NCBI GenBank assembly: GCA_963969365.1
Contig: OZ017757.1
Span: 682,001 to 746,000 of the forward strand
Reading direction: 5' to 3'
From: Asterochloris sp. CNOR1
Lineage: Eukaryota > Chlorophyta > Trebouxiophyceae > Trebouxiales > Trebouxiaceae
DNA: 64,000 nt
In this document: piece by piece, positions 10,096 to 21,850 of the stretch
How the letters are laid out: each line of letters starts with the position of its first letter
Position numbering within the stretch: position 1 is the first letter of the stretch
Position numbers and translations under genes: made by a program
The notes under the pieces: model-generated
Told to the model about the DNA's origin: nothing
Databases searched by the model: none
The model's input: the letters and a program-made list of their open reading frames with translations, nothing else

Positions 10096-12587
10096 ATGCC
10101 CGGAGATGCGGGTGAGTCCAGCTGTCAAACACAGTGTAATGTGCAAAGTCTCTGAATTGAGGTGCACTTGGCACTTGTACAGTAAGCACCTGTTCAGCAT
10201 GTGCAGGCCCAGGTTCTGGCAACATTGGACCGCAGAATGAAGATTTGACATTGGTAAGTCTGATTTGGACTTTATGTCCTCGTTGGCCTGCATGCCCCAA
10301 GTGCAGTCTTTGCACTCACTGCCTGGCTGTTTTCTTTGGCCTGAGACTTGCTACTAGTTCTGCAGCTGACGGGATCCAATGCCATCAAGTTGATCCTGCT
10401 AGGCGACTCTGCCTCTGGGAAGTCAAAGCTCGTGGAACGGGTCTTACTTGATGAATACAAGCCTCATCAGTTGTCTACTTATGCGCTCACCTTGTGAGTC
10501 TGGTCATCAGGGTGTATGCCCTCCCTCAGGATGGTCCTTGCAGTGCTGCCTGCCGTGCAAGGTTCACAGAGTATGGTGCAGTCCCAAAGAAGCGGCAGCT
10601 GCTGCAGGGACTCATGGGTGTCTGGCACTGGCTCTGGGGCTGTTTTCTAGCAGGGTGTCTGCTGCCGCCGGCGCTGTCCAGTCCTGCTGGCCCTGGCGTC
10701 TGTCTCTGGGCCAGCTCCCTAAAATGCATTGTGCTGTGGGAGGTTTTTAAATGATGATTTGACACTGCCTGCACCAGCCGGCTGCGTCCATGTCCACAGA
10801 GGCTGGCCTGGCTTGAAATCTGGTGGCTTCTGCAAGATGATTTTTACATACATATACTGTGTTGGTGTGTGTCTACCCTCAGCGGCAAGCTGGCCTCCTG
10901 CTGGGAAGCCTTGGGCCCTAAGCCATTGAGTGTCCCCTGTCTGCATCAGGCCGGGCCTGCTCTTGGGGATTCTCAGGCCAGCAGACACGTCTGCGTGCTG
11001 CTGCAGGAGCCTGCCGTCAATTGCAAGGTTGATGTGACCCTGCTTGCCCCTGCAGGTACCGCCACAATCACAAAGGCGAAGATGGAGTGAGTACAGCAGT
11101 GGGTGAGCCTTCAAACATTCCAGTTTACATTTGCCGTCACCACTGGGGCTAGATGTGTGACTGTCAAAGCAGGCACACTCATGGTGTGCCAGCAGCGGCT
11201 ATCAGCAGCACACAACAGCAGCTAGCCAGGTGGCCCCCCATGCTGAAATGGACAGCAGCATGCAGTGCTGCCGAGAGCGTAGCATGCATGCATGCCAGAC
11301 AGCTGCATTAAGGCTCAGCTGGTGTGCTTGTGCTGCACTGGGGCCGAGACACAGCACGCTCACTCAACAGCACAGCTGCGCCGAGGCTCAGCTCATGCTA
11401 CCCTGCTGACAAACCAAGCACTGGGGCTGTGTGCGTGCTGCACGCTGCAGACATATGGGACACTGCTGGGCAGGACCGCTTCAACAGCTTGCACCCCAGC
11501 TACTACTACAGAGCCCATGCTTGTTTGATGGTCTTTGACGTCACACGCAAGGTGACCTACAAGAATCTGGACAGGCAAGTTGCAGGCAGGCTTTGGCTTT
11601 CAGTGCTGCAACAATGGAGGATGCATTGCCAGTAAATTTGGTCAGTGCAGCCATTTGTTAGGGAGCTGCTGCTGTATAGCTCCGGGTCCGCGGTCTGCTT
11701 ATCTCAGTCAGTCCGCACAGCTTCATTGATGTCCAGACCGTCCACAGCACATCCATATGCTGGTAGCTGGCCACCTTAACTCCTCTCGGCTCAGCGTGCA
11801 GCGCTGCAGCCAGGATTAGCTGTTGGCATTCGAGAGAGGAGCTTCACTGCTGTCGCTGTGAGCGGGCCTAACATCTCAAATCAGCATCTCAAATCAGCAT
11901 TTGATGTCAGCATTTGCCAGCCAGCACTGAACCGTCGGAAGTGCCAGTGGGCGGGGCCTTCATCAGCAACTTTCCCCAATCAGTGCTGGCCCCAAGCAGA
12001 CATGAGGCAGCATTACCTGCAGGTGGTATGACGAGCTGCGCCAGTTCTGCCCCAGCATCCCAGTCCTGGTGCTGGCCAACAAGATTGATGTGGACATGAG
12101 TGTGAGCGCCTGGCTGATGTGCTGCAGTCCCTGAGGTGCTGCAGTACCAGAGAGCATTGCTGTGTTCATGAAGCTGGTCGTGCGCGGAGCCTCTGTGGCC
12201 CCTCTGTGGCTCTGGTTGGGCGGAAGCTGATTTACCTTGCTCTGCAGAGTCTGCTGAGCAGCAGAACAGCGTCACTGGGGCCTGCTGTACACCCTTTTGT
12301 ATTTTCACCTCGTGCAGGTGACCAGCAGGAGCTTTGGTTTTGCAACTAAACATGACCTGCCCCTGTTTTATGTCTCCGCCAGCAATGGCACCAATGTTGT
12401 CAAGGTGAGGCAATGAGCAGGCTTCTCGTTTGTTCATTTCAGCATGAGCACAAACTTCAGGTTGGCCATGGTTGAGTTCTGTATGCAGGCGTTCAAGGCA
12501 GCCATGGCTGCTGGGATACAATATCAGCGTGCGCCAAAGGACGAGTTCTATTCAGAAATTGTGGATCTGCTGGGCAAGCTTGAGTGA
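10096..12587 (+). CDS. RABL2: RABL2-like small GTPase
   Basis: A Ras-superfamily GTPase; in animals RABL2 binds the IFT-B train at the ciliary base. Firm exons: 10366-10493 (P-loop LLGDSASGKSK, then HQLSTYALTL), 11056-11086 (YRHNHKGEDG), 11451-11574 (IWDTAGQDRFNSLHPSYYYR, AHACLMVFDVTRKVTY), 12023-12101 (LVLANKIDVDMS), 12318-12404 (FVSA-like loop LFYVSASNGTNVVK) and 12489-12587 (ends DLLGKLE). Phases agree, but a few residues before the switch-II WDTAGQ are missing, so a short exon between 11087 and 11450 is still to be found. QLSTYALTLY, YYxxAHAC and VTYKNL are specific to RABL2 rather than other Rabs. The intron after 11574 uses a GC donor (AG|GCAAGT). The start at ATG 10096 plus an 11-base microexon (10243-10253) is tentative. 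No C-terminal prenylation cysteine is present, as in RABL2. Confidence 0.9.
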
Positions 12588-12840
12588 GCTGCTCTTCTCA
12601 AGCTTAAGTCTCCAACAATTCACAAAGGGCCACCATTCAGCTCCTGTGCCTTGAACATGGCTGACAAGCTGTGTCTGCAGGCCCACAGATCATCTGTCTC
12701 CTTTCCAACATGGCCCTCCCCAACAGTGAATGCAGCCCCCAGTCTGTAAAATGTTTTCGCTTGATAGATCCACATGCCGTATGGCGTTGACTTTTCTTGA
12801 CCTGCTATCTGCAATGCAGAGGTGCCCTGCATGATGTCGA

Positions 12841-15800
12841 ATGCCGAACGAGGACCGAGCTCTGCTGCACCAGCTCATTTGTAGGCGAAGGGCTCAGAGG
12901 GATAAGGCTAAGCCCAGATATCAGCCCCTGCATCTGCTGGCATTGGAACAAGAGGCTGATGGTCTGGAGCAACAGCTGCATGCATGCTCTGTCAGCCCAG
13001 ATGAGCACAGGGCCGGCAAGGATGCTGTGAGGGGACCCTCCAAGAGCAGAGGCCTACACATCTGGCACCATGCCAGCCAGGGCCGCAACTGCGACACAGA
13101 CAGTGACATCGAAAGCCCTGTCTCTCAGAGGCCGCTACAGGAGCCAAGACCTCCTGCAAAGTTGAGACCGGGCGCCAGCCGACTGGGCAGGCTGCATTCT
13201 GACCCATTGCAGCTGTTAGCACAGGCCAGCTCACCACAACCCAGGCCAGGTAATGCAGCAATCATGCCTCCAGGTGCAGTGCTATGCCTGGTTAGCTGAG
13301 CTTGGCATTTTGCAGCCAAACAGATGCAGCTTGTGACTGCAGCCATGCGCAAACATCATGCCAGTGGTCACAATAGGGGGCTGCACATAAACAGGCAGAC
13401 ATGATACGCTGACATGGGCCTGCAGGGCACTCACCAGCCTGCCAAGGGCACCGGCCTGAGGCTGCAGGCATAAGCCCAGCATCCACTCCAGGGGTGCCCA
13501 ACACCCCGCCAGGCGTCTTGCGCGCCCTGCAGCCAGCCTGGCCGCTGCAGCTGCAGCTGCCTGGAACGAGTGAGCCGTCCAGCCCAACCGCCACTCGGCC
13601 AGGGCATTGCCTGGCACGTCTTACCAGCCATAGTGCTGTTGGCCTCTGCCCATCTGTTTTGCAGGCAAGCGTCCCCCAGATCAGTACCAGACAGCACCAA
13701 ATTAAGCATGCAGGATCCAGACAGCAGAGCCCAGTGATTTGCCAGCTGCTCACTCCTGGTAGCAACCTGTCCTCTCCACCACTGGGCCAGGCAATGCCTG
13801 GCAGCAGGGCCGCCTCCCATGGCAGCCCCCCAGTGTCAGTAGGTTGTGGCCTGGTCACGTCTCAAAGCCTTGCCAGGTCTGAGAGCTCTGTTGCCAAAGT
13901 CACACCAGGCTCTGGCAACCAAACACAGCTCTTTCTGCAAGCGCTGGCAGCCCATGAGCGCCCAGCTGCAGAGGGCATGGAGCAGCGCTCCAGTGCTCGT
14001 AAAAGCTACAGCCGCCTGCAGTCGGACAGCAGGGCTGGCAGAGTCAGCACGCAGCTGCTGCCTGGCTCAGATGCAGCTGGTGGAGGGCCTCAGCTTGGCA
14101 GCAGGCCATGCCTTGCGCAGGGCTCGCCCAAGTGCTTGAGCCCGGCGCTGTCAGACTCAGCAGCTGCTCCGCAAAGTAGGGCGCCAGAGTCCCTGCCTGC
14201 CTCCAGGGCGGCTTCTGAGGCTTGCCCCGCAGCAGCAGGTGCTGGCCATGCACAGCGCCACACTTCCATCCCTGCTGCTGCTGCTGCTCAAGCGGCAGGC
14301 AGGCAGCAGCCAGGCCAGGAAGGGCCCAACAGAGCGGCTGCAACACACGGGCAGACTGCCCCCGGCCTAGAATGCGTGCCAGCCTGCGGCACCCCTCCCA
14401 GCCAGGCAGTCTGTGCTGCGCTTTGGCTGTACGGTACCAGCCAGAGCCAGCAGCCACGCGCTGGGCTGCCTGCCAGACGGCCCTTGCAGCCGGGCGCTGC
14501 TGCACATGCCCTGGCGGCAGGCAATGTCTCAACCTGTGCTTACAACTGCCGTGATGCCCGCCCTGGCCCAGCGAAGCTTCACGGCGGCCCCGGCGGCAAG
14601 CGCTCTGCTGAGGTAGCACTGTCCCCTGGCGCAGGGACGGCAGGCAGCCCAGAGAAAAGGCATAGGGTGCAGCCTGGCACCGCCAGGCTACCTGTGCCTG
14701 CCCCTCAGGCTGCCAGGGCATACCTGAAGGCTCTAGCCCAGCCAGCACCTGCTGCAGCACCTTTGCCAAGGCCTAGTGCCCAGGCAGACACAGCTGGCCA
14801 GCAGCCGCAGCAGCAGCATCAAGAAGCCAGGGAGCAGGGTGGCGCGGCATATGGCCATCTAAAGCCCCTGGCTGCAGGAGTCAGCTGGTACGAGCTGCAC
14901 CGGCCAAGCGAGCAGGCTCTGAGCCAACAGGTGGAGCAGGAGACTGTGGAGTGGCAACTGAGGCACCTGCAGGTGAGAATGCTGCAGAGTTGCTATAATG
15001 GCTCATGCTGGCCAGGCAACAGAGCAAGGGGTGGGCTGGCCCACAGGGTGGCAGGGGCTGTGAGCTTGCACTCTGCGGCAGCCAAGCATGTGATGCATTC
15101 TGGTGGCCTGCGCATGCAGAGCATGGTGCGCCTGGCCCATGCAGGGTGACAAGAGCTGTGCAATTGCGTCCTGAGGCGCCTGCGGGGGCTAGTCAGCACG
15201 GCGTTTGGCTCTTCTTGCCAAGCATGTCTGCGCCCGTGCAGGCAATGCAGGCTCACCAGGAGGCTCAGAACGAGCCAGCAGAGCCTGCTGAGTTTCACTG
15301 TTGATGCCTGCATGCCAATGACATGAAGCATGTTGGCATCACCTGCAGGCCATGCAGGCCTACCAGGAGGCCCTGAAACAACCAGTGGACCCTGCAGTGC
15401 TGGCCGACATCCAACGCCTGGACCAGCACCAGCAGCAGGCGGCCACAAGCCACCCTGTTGCTGGTCGTGGCGTGCAGCTGGGAGCCCAGCCCCGCCTGCG
15501 CCTGCCCAGGGCTGAGTGGGCTGGCAGCAGTGCCCCCTGCACGGTGGCTGCCCCAGCCAATGCCCACAAGGTGTGGCGCGCCTTTGCGCAGCAGCAGGAC
15601 GCGCTAGACTACGCCGAGCGCTGCAATCGACAGGCAGCTGCTGGGGCTGCGCTGGCAGTCAGGGAGGGAAGCACCGCGGAGGGGAGCTCTGTGACCGCCA
15701 GCAGCTCTGGTGGGGCAGGGCTCCCAGGGGGATGCAGTGGGCAGCCTGAGCAGATTGTCAAGGTGTGCTGCTGGCAGGTTGTCGTCTGGATGTTGTGTGA

Positions 15801-15864
15801 TACTTGAGGATGGGTGTTGAAGATGTGCCCAGTTGGTGCGGCGACCAGCAGACGCCCTGGTTTG

Positions 15865-15899
<35 letters not shown>

Positions 15900-18800
15900 C
15901 TATAACAGGGATTCTGCTGGCAGCTGACGGTGAGAGGGCAGCAGAGGGGACCCCTGCAGGCCCCAGCGCTTTACGGCACCCAGGGGAACGCTTTGGCGCG
16001 ACATTCAGCAGCATGTCCCACTTGAGTGCCATCCGCTTGACTCAGTGAGGTGCAAGTAGTTTGCATGGTGCAGCCCCTCAATCCTGGCAAATGCCACTTG
16101 TGTTCGGCGATGATGCAAGTCAGCACAGCTCAACCTGCCAGAGTGCTGGGTGCATCAGCCCTGAGAGGCAGTTTCTGATATCCCTTCCCAGCAGCTGTTT
16201 GCTCGTGCTGAGCATGTCTTCCATGAATGAGCCATGCTGCAATCGACTTGAGGGCTCTTGGCTACTGTATGCTCGATTCAGAGTACATCCCTGCAAGCAG
16301 GTGTTCTGCATTGAGCAGCCCTGGGACAATGGGTTCTACCGCTCTTTCCTGGCTGCCTCCTACCAGCGTCTCTGGCCCCGCCTCAACCAGCAGCCTGCCC
16401 ACGAGCGTCATTACTATGAGGTATTGAGTAAGCCCTGGGCTTGCTTTGGAGTGCTTGTAGTACCCTCAAACACAGGCCTGTATATGCAGCAGTCCGTCCT
16501 GGAGTGCTTTTAGTGCGAGGAGGCGCTGGCTCAGCTTTGTGCCGGCTGCTCGGGCATATTATGGCTTACTGCTGTGACTGCCTAGCATGGTGCAGCGGCA
16601 TGACATAGCTGGCAGGTGACGTTATGATCGCATGCCACAGCCACAGCTCCGGTGTGGTGCTGCTTGAATGCTTGCATTGTTTGCAGGAGGCTCTGAGCTT
16701 GCAGACATCAATGGCTTGCGTTGTACATGCAGGTGATTCCAGCAGACACACCCTGCCACCTCTACTTTGACCTGGAATATGTGCTGGAGTGCAACCCTGG
16801 CATTGATGGCGACGCACTGACAGAGCTTCTGCTCGAACTAGTGGCCAAGCAACTGAGGTGAGCCAGCACGACCTCTGCTGTTCGTTGGAATCACTAGGGA
16901 GGCGAGCGGCCATAGCCAAGCTGCTTCTGCGAGCGATGGCCAATCAGCTGAGGTTGGCAGGCACCCTGGCACTGGTTATTTGGGGCAATTTTTGGGGCCC
17001 CAGCCCACTGATATGCAACCAGGACTATTGCACTACGTGTGAGCGTGGCCAGCCACCTCATATGTGCACAGAGGCGTTCTGGCCCCCACAGCAGCCCTCT
17101 TTCATGCCCCTCACCAATGCCTGCAGGCAGCTCTTTGACATTGAGCTGCAGCCAGGGCACGTGTGGGAGCTTGATTCGTCACAGCCCAACAAGTTCAGCC
17201 GCCACATTGTGGTGTGCCTGCCCAAGGCGGCTTTTGCCTGCAGCGCAGCTGTGGGCAAATTTGTGGCTCACCTGCTGGCACGACATGAGGTGAGACACAC
17301 CATTGCACACTGTACATGCCTGCAAAAGAAGGTTTGGCGTTTCAATCCTCTGTGCACTGGTAGCAACTGTCTGTGAAGCTCAATCTTAGCAGCTCAATTT
17401 CTGTGAGGCCTTGCCTGCCACTGAATGCCTGTAGGCGCAGCTGCTGACGCTGCGGAAGCCATCAGCACAGCCAGGGATGTCGGGGACCACCTGCTTTGTG
17501 GACACTGCTGTTTACAGCAGGTGAGCCTGAAAGGGAGCAGCTGGACTGTGCTTCCATGTCTGGCAGCTACATTGCAGCTTGCATCCAAGACACAGTCAGC
17601 AGCTGTCCAACACCTGATCCTGTTGCAGCAGACAGCGGGTCCGTTGCCAGCCAGTTTGTGCCATTGCACAGTCCTCGTAGTGTGCTGCAGCCTGTCATCT
17701 GGTGTAAGTTCGCCCAACTCACATGTTGCCTCAATAGCTCAGGAGGCGCGTGTGACATGAGCAGCGGGCTGCAACAGCCAGGCTCTTCAAGCCTGCTCTG
17801 TGTCTGACCTGCCCCCTGGGCTGCAATTGCAGAAACAGGCACTTTCGGACGGCCTTCAGTAGCAAAGGTGGTAAGTCCTACACCCTGCAGCCCACTGGCA
17901 GATACGCCACCGCCTCAGGTGAACAACTGCTGCTGCAGCATGTCCAGGTCGCTGCCTGCTTGTCTGCGCGTCGCTTCTGGCAGTGGCCCTGCCTGGCTTG
18001 CTCCCCCAGGTTGCGCTAGGCAGCTCTGCTTGTGGCTCAACATTTAGCCAACATGCCATTCATCTGTACAGGAAGCCTGGTGTGCCAGGTGGCCCTAAGG
18101 ACATGGCAGCAGTCTGCACCCCCGCGATCACGTGCCGTGCTGCAGGTGGCTACGCCTAGAAAGGACACCTGTTGGGGATGCTTGTCTGCAGTCTCTGTAG
18201 GCCTACAGTCAGAATATATGGGACGCCTTTTTGGGAAGCCCCGTCTGGCAATCTCTGAGTAGCCTGCCGTGCGTAAGGTGGCGTGCTGTGTTGCAGATTG
18301 CCACTTCATGGAAGGCATCTCACTGGGGACCCTGCTTGAGGGGGTGTGGGCAGCTGCCTGCACTCCCTGTAAGGTGGCCTGCTACAGTGCAGGTGAGCAC
18401 ACCATGAAGGACATGTTTCTCGGGAGCCTGGTCTGCAACGTGTCCTCTGACGTGAGGCTGTTCAAGCTGAGCAGCCTGGGCAACAATAGGGACAGCATTG
18501 CCCCTCACAGGCTAGGGCACACCAATGCCACTGACCTTGGCAGTGTGGCCTGTGAGGGGCATGAGGTCAGGGTATCTCAAAAAACAGACGAGCTCGATGG
18601 CAGGACGGAGCACCATTTGTCATGGGCAGGTGTGCGCTCTGCACTGCTTGAGGTTCAGTCCTGGACCCAACGTGCCTCATAACGTGGACAGGCTTGATTG
18701 TCTGCCATCGGCAGGTGTGACACGCTGCCCCGTGAAGTTTTGACTGTCCAGGACGGTGTTTGCTGTGCATCTTGCCTTGTGTCGAGAGAGGTCTGGCTAA

Positions 18801-21058
18801 GGCTGTGACAGAGCAACCCCTGTCCTCTGCAAGAGGGTAGTGTCAACATCTCTGACCTCTGGCGTGGGTCCCCAATGACGAACTCATTGCTTTGCTGACA
18901 GTGACAGCCAAGCCAGAAGCAGGCTGCGCAGTGGCGCAGCTGTGCAATGTGCTGTCTCGGCGGCTGCACGTCGTGTCTGCAAAACTTCCCAGGATGCTTG
19001 TGACCTGTGATCACGTGGGACTGTTCTGGCATCACTGCCGTGCTGTGTCAGCCGCATTGAGAGTATGGCAGTTCACCAGTGCTTGCCTTGTGACCTGATG
19101 AACTGCAAATGCCCTGCGGAAGTGCAGGCCTGCGCCCCAGACACAACTTGGTTCAGGGACAGGGCCCGCCTGCTGATGTGCAAGCCTCATTGTGTGCTGA
19201 ATGTCATACAACCTGAGCGTGGCTGCCTTGCAGAGGTGCAGGCTTGTGCTCAGCGCGCAACAAGCTTTGTAGAAGGGGTGGTCTCAGAGACGTCAGGCGG
19301 TCTGCCAGCATACGTGCGCACCATTGCGCACTGTGGACATCTGGGGACTGTCGCCATGAGCATGTTGGGTGAGTACGCTGTGGGGCTCAAGATGACAGCA
19401 GCCTGTGAGCCTGCTGCCTGAGTGCATCATGCTCCTGTCAGCTGACTGCACCCACAAAGACTTTTTGCCACATGCCAGTATCTAAATGTGGTGCTGTCAC
19501 TTGAATAAGTTGCTAACAGCCTGCTGTGAGCGCATGAGCAGCATCACGCCATCCTGCAGGCCTCTGGTGCTGACCAGATCAGAAAGCAGGTAAGTGTCTG
19601 TTGACACCAACATGTGCTGTGCTGCCTCAATTGGAAGGGGGTGCTGTGGCTCAGCTGCTTCCAAAACCTCTGTCCCACTTGCTGGCGAGGCTGCGCTAGC
19701 AGTTTAATGGGGTCTGCAGCTTTGCCCCATTGACGTAGGCGGACTTAAGGCCCGTCTGCTCCTTGCTGAGAGCTGCCTGCTGCAAGCCAAGGCTTCCACT
19801 GCCCAATATGGGACCTGTCTGCTGCATCTCGCTGGGAGTAAAGATGCTGGCCTTCTGCAGGCCTCTTCAGCTCCTTTGCAGGCTTATGTAACCCTTTTTG
19901 AGCTGTCTGTGCATGCTTGCTGTAAGAGCACTGGACTCATGCAGGCACAGTCATGCAGCTTTGCCAGCGCTTTGGGCGCTGCTGCAACAGAACTATGCTG
20001 CGATGACAGCCAGCCAAAATGAAGCCAAGTGGCTGCTGCAGGCCCAGGAGGGCACTTTTGTCAGCGCATTGGACGCTGCCACCAGAGCAACTACATTTAC
20101 TACATTGTCAACTTACTGGAGGGAACCTATGCGCAAAAGTGTCATGACCCCGACTGTGCCAGTTTCAGGCAAGGTTGGCCATCTCGATATCCGCAATGCT
20201 GCCGTTGTGCTTCTGTTGCAGGGCCTGTCCCAGCCTCCTTGTGCTGTTTCGTGCAGGTCAGCTCTGATGCCCCTTCCTCAGGAATTTATACTGACATGAA
20301 GCCAGGGCACACCAATGAGCCAGCCTGTGCAGCGATCTCAGAGCATGCTGATGCTGTTTGTTATGATGATGGGAATGTTTAAGCTGAAAAGCAGCCACTT
20401 ATGGCATCTGCTCCAGGATTTGATTGCTGAAAGAGGGTCGTGTGTTCCATTAGAAGGCATGAACACTGTGGGCCATTGTCTGCCAGACGCTTCAGTCCAG
20501 GCGGCTACGGCAGATGCTGGGGCCGCAAGGGCAAGGCAGAGCAGAGGCTGCGCAGGCAGAGGGACTCCACAAAGAATTCTGGGCAGGTATGTGTTGTTGA
20601 AGGATGGTGGGCAAGACAGTATTGATCTGAGTCCATGACACCCATACCGGCCAGCACGTCAGCTCTAATCATGTGGGGGAAAGGGCTCATGGCTGCTGCC
20701 AAATGCTTCTGGGCACTGAGGCCGAGCCAGGGGGCCTGCTCCCCAACTCTGCTACAGATTCCCTGTCAACAGGTACCCTGACTGAGGGCTTGGGTTCACC
20801 TTTGCAACCCCTTGCTCAGCAGAGCCGCCCCACTCAGCCCAGGGGCACCCTGCTGGCTCTGTGGTGACGCCCACCCCGCTGTTCCTCCAGATGCACTCTG
20901 TGCACAATCTCGCTGGCACAGGCGTTTGTTTCAGCGGTGGTGATGCATTTTCGGGCATTGGCCACGCTGTGCTCCTGGAAGAAGCCACGGCTGAGTATGA
21001 CACCGCCGCGGCTGCTCAGCTGGTAGGTGCTGCACCGAAGGGACGAACCAGGCAGTAG
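12841..21058 (+). CDS. PRIMPOL: PrimPol (eukaryotic primase-polymerase) with long N-terminal extension
   Basis: An archaeo-eukaryotic primase family enzyme that reprimes stalled forks. In-phase exons: 12841-13249, 13468-14972, 15349-15762, 16301-16420, 16733-16857, 17127-17289, 17435-17520, 17833-17918; later exons include one from 18393, one around 20045-20172 and a last one ending near 21058. The conserved core starts at HKVWRAFAQQQDALDYAERC (human PSIWRLFHRQ region), then HERHYYEVIPADTPC, catalytic motif I HLYFDLEY (the DxE metal ligands), SSQPNKFSRHIVV (motif II), CFVDTAVYSR and NRHFRTAFSSKGGK. The zinc knuckle exon has CHQSNYIYYIVN and YAQKCHDPDCASF, as in human PrimPol. The last exon, GIGHAVLLEEATAEYD, resembles the RPA-binding tail. 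Before the core lie about 700 residues, mostly low-complexity Ala/Gln/Pro/Ser. Exon borders between 17919 and 20880 are only partly resolved, with several decayed exon copies there. Confidence 0.85.
15241..15400 (+). repeat. Decayed tandem copy of a PrimPol exon start
   Basis: CAG|GCAATGCAGGCTCACCAGG at about 15242 is a diverged copy of the real exon start CAG|GCCATGCAGGCCTACCAGG at 15349, 107 bases downstream. The upstream copy reads AMQAHQEAQNEPAEPAEF and hits TGA; the real one reads AMQAYQEALKQPVDPAVL and stays open. Both keep the acceptor. Confidence 0.8.
15868..15899 (+). repeat. 32-base G homopolymer in a PrimPol intron
   Basis: An uninterrupted run of 32 G lies between the exon ending at 15762 and the exon starting at 16301. 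It could form stacked G-quadruplexes, or be inflated by assembly. Runs of this length are prone to error in every sequencing chemistry, so its true length is uncertain. Confidence 0.9.
18040..18440 (+). repeat. Three related copies of one PrimPol exon segment
   Basis: The open copy after the acceptor at 18393 reads TMKDMFLGSLVCNVSSDVRL, matching the YQYFLSSLVSNVRF segment of human PrimPol. A copy near 18298 (HFMEGISLGTLLEG) and one near 18050 (MPFICTGSLVCQVA) resemble it at the DNA level. The first two also share the leader GTAAGGTGGC before their acceptors. The 5' copies look decayed, since they do not continue in frame with the flanking exons. Confidence 0.6.
19105..19265 (+). repeat. Pair of diverged exon copies in PrimPol
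   Basis: TGCCCTGCGGAAGTGCAGGC near 19110 and TGCCTTGCAGAGGTGCAGGC near 19225 are diverged copies 115 bases apart, coding CPAEVQACA and CLAEVQACA. The second continues in an open frame (VSETSGGLPAYVRTIAHC) that resembles the segment before the zinc knuckle of PrimPol (PEVDHFVLSLV...GGIRRW). Confidence 0.55.
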
Positions 21059-21699
21059 TCAAGGTCCAGCACATGCCCTGCCGGCTGTGCCTGGTCGCAG
21101 AGCGTCTCAGTGCTGCCTCCAGGCCAACAATGTCAAGATCTTAGCTCATAAAGGTGTGCAAGCCCCTGCCTACTTATTGAGAGTGCAGCTTGCTTGTGAA
21201 GGTCCTGCTGGTGCCTGCAGGTTACTGCATGAGGCTGAGCACTAAGATCCTGGTCACAGCGGTGTAGCCTGCCAATCTGTGAGGATAGGAGCCAGATCTA
21301 ATCAGACTGGTGGGAGGCGCAGCACCTTTAGTGAACCTCCTGCAGCCCTGGTGGCACAAGCAAATAAATGGTGCCTGCAAGCCTCGCAGTCGTCCAGGTG
21401 AAGCATGCGCCCAGCCTTCTGCACTTGCTGGCACAGCAATGCATGGTAGGCACCACAAGATGCTTGCTTCTGAGTATCCACAGCAAGGTGGTGCCAAACA
21501 GGCCAGGAGCATTTAGGATGCCACATCAGCCTGCCAGGCTGGGTAGGGACCTAGGTGCCAGACAAGCAGCAGCTGAAGCCTGTTCTGCAGGCTAGGCAGC
21601 CGGGCTCACAGGGGCATGTCTGCAGCAGACCCATCTCAACTCCAGGGCGCCCATAGTGACAAGGCTCGCAGCGAGGCACCTGCATGGTATGGACTTTGA

Positions 21700-21850
21700 T
21701 GGAAACCAAAGCAGGGTCCTGTGCAATGTTGAAAACTTGTTTTGAGCTCCTGAAAGTAGGGGTCCTGTACCAAGTTGAGAGTTTGTTGTAAACCCCTGAC
21801 AGCAAGGTCCATAGCAGATTTGAGAGGTGGTGTAAAGCGCTGCAGGAACA
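21700..21850. repeat. Degenerate tandem repeat, about 46-bp unit, 3-4 copies
   Basis: On the plus strand the units begin GGTCCTGTGCAATGTTGAAA (about 21715), GGTCCTGTACCAAGTTGAGA (about 21760) and GGTCCATAGCAGATTTGAGA (about 21807). A partial fourth copy lies on the 5' side. Unit spacing is 45-47 bases with roughly 60-70% similarity by eye. Both strands stay partly open, but I recognise no protein. Confidence 0.75.

Noticed and set aside
14044-14769. Long minus-strand open frame opposite the PrimPol N-terminal exon
   Set aside because: It mirrors a GC-rich low-complexity plus-strand exon, has no family motif, and no splice or start context of its own.
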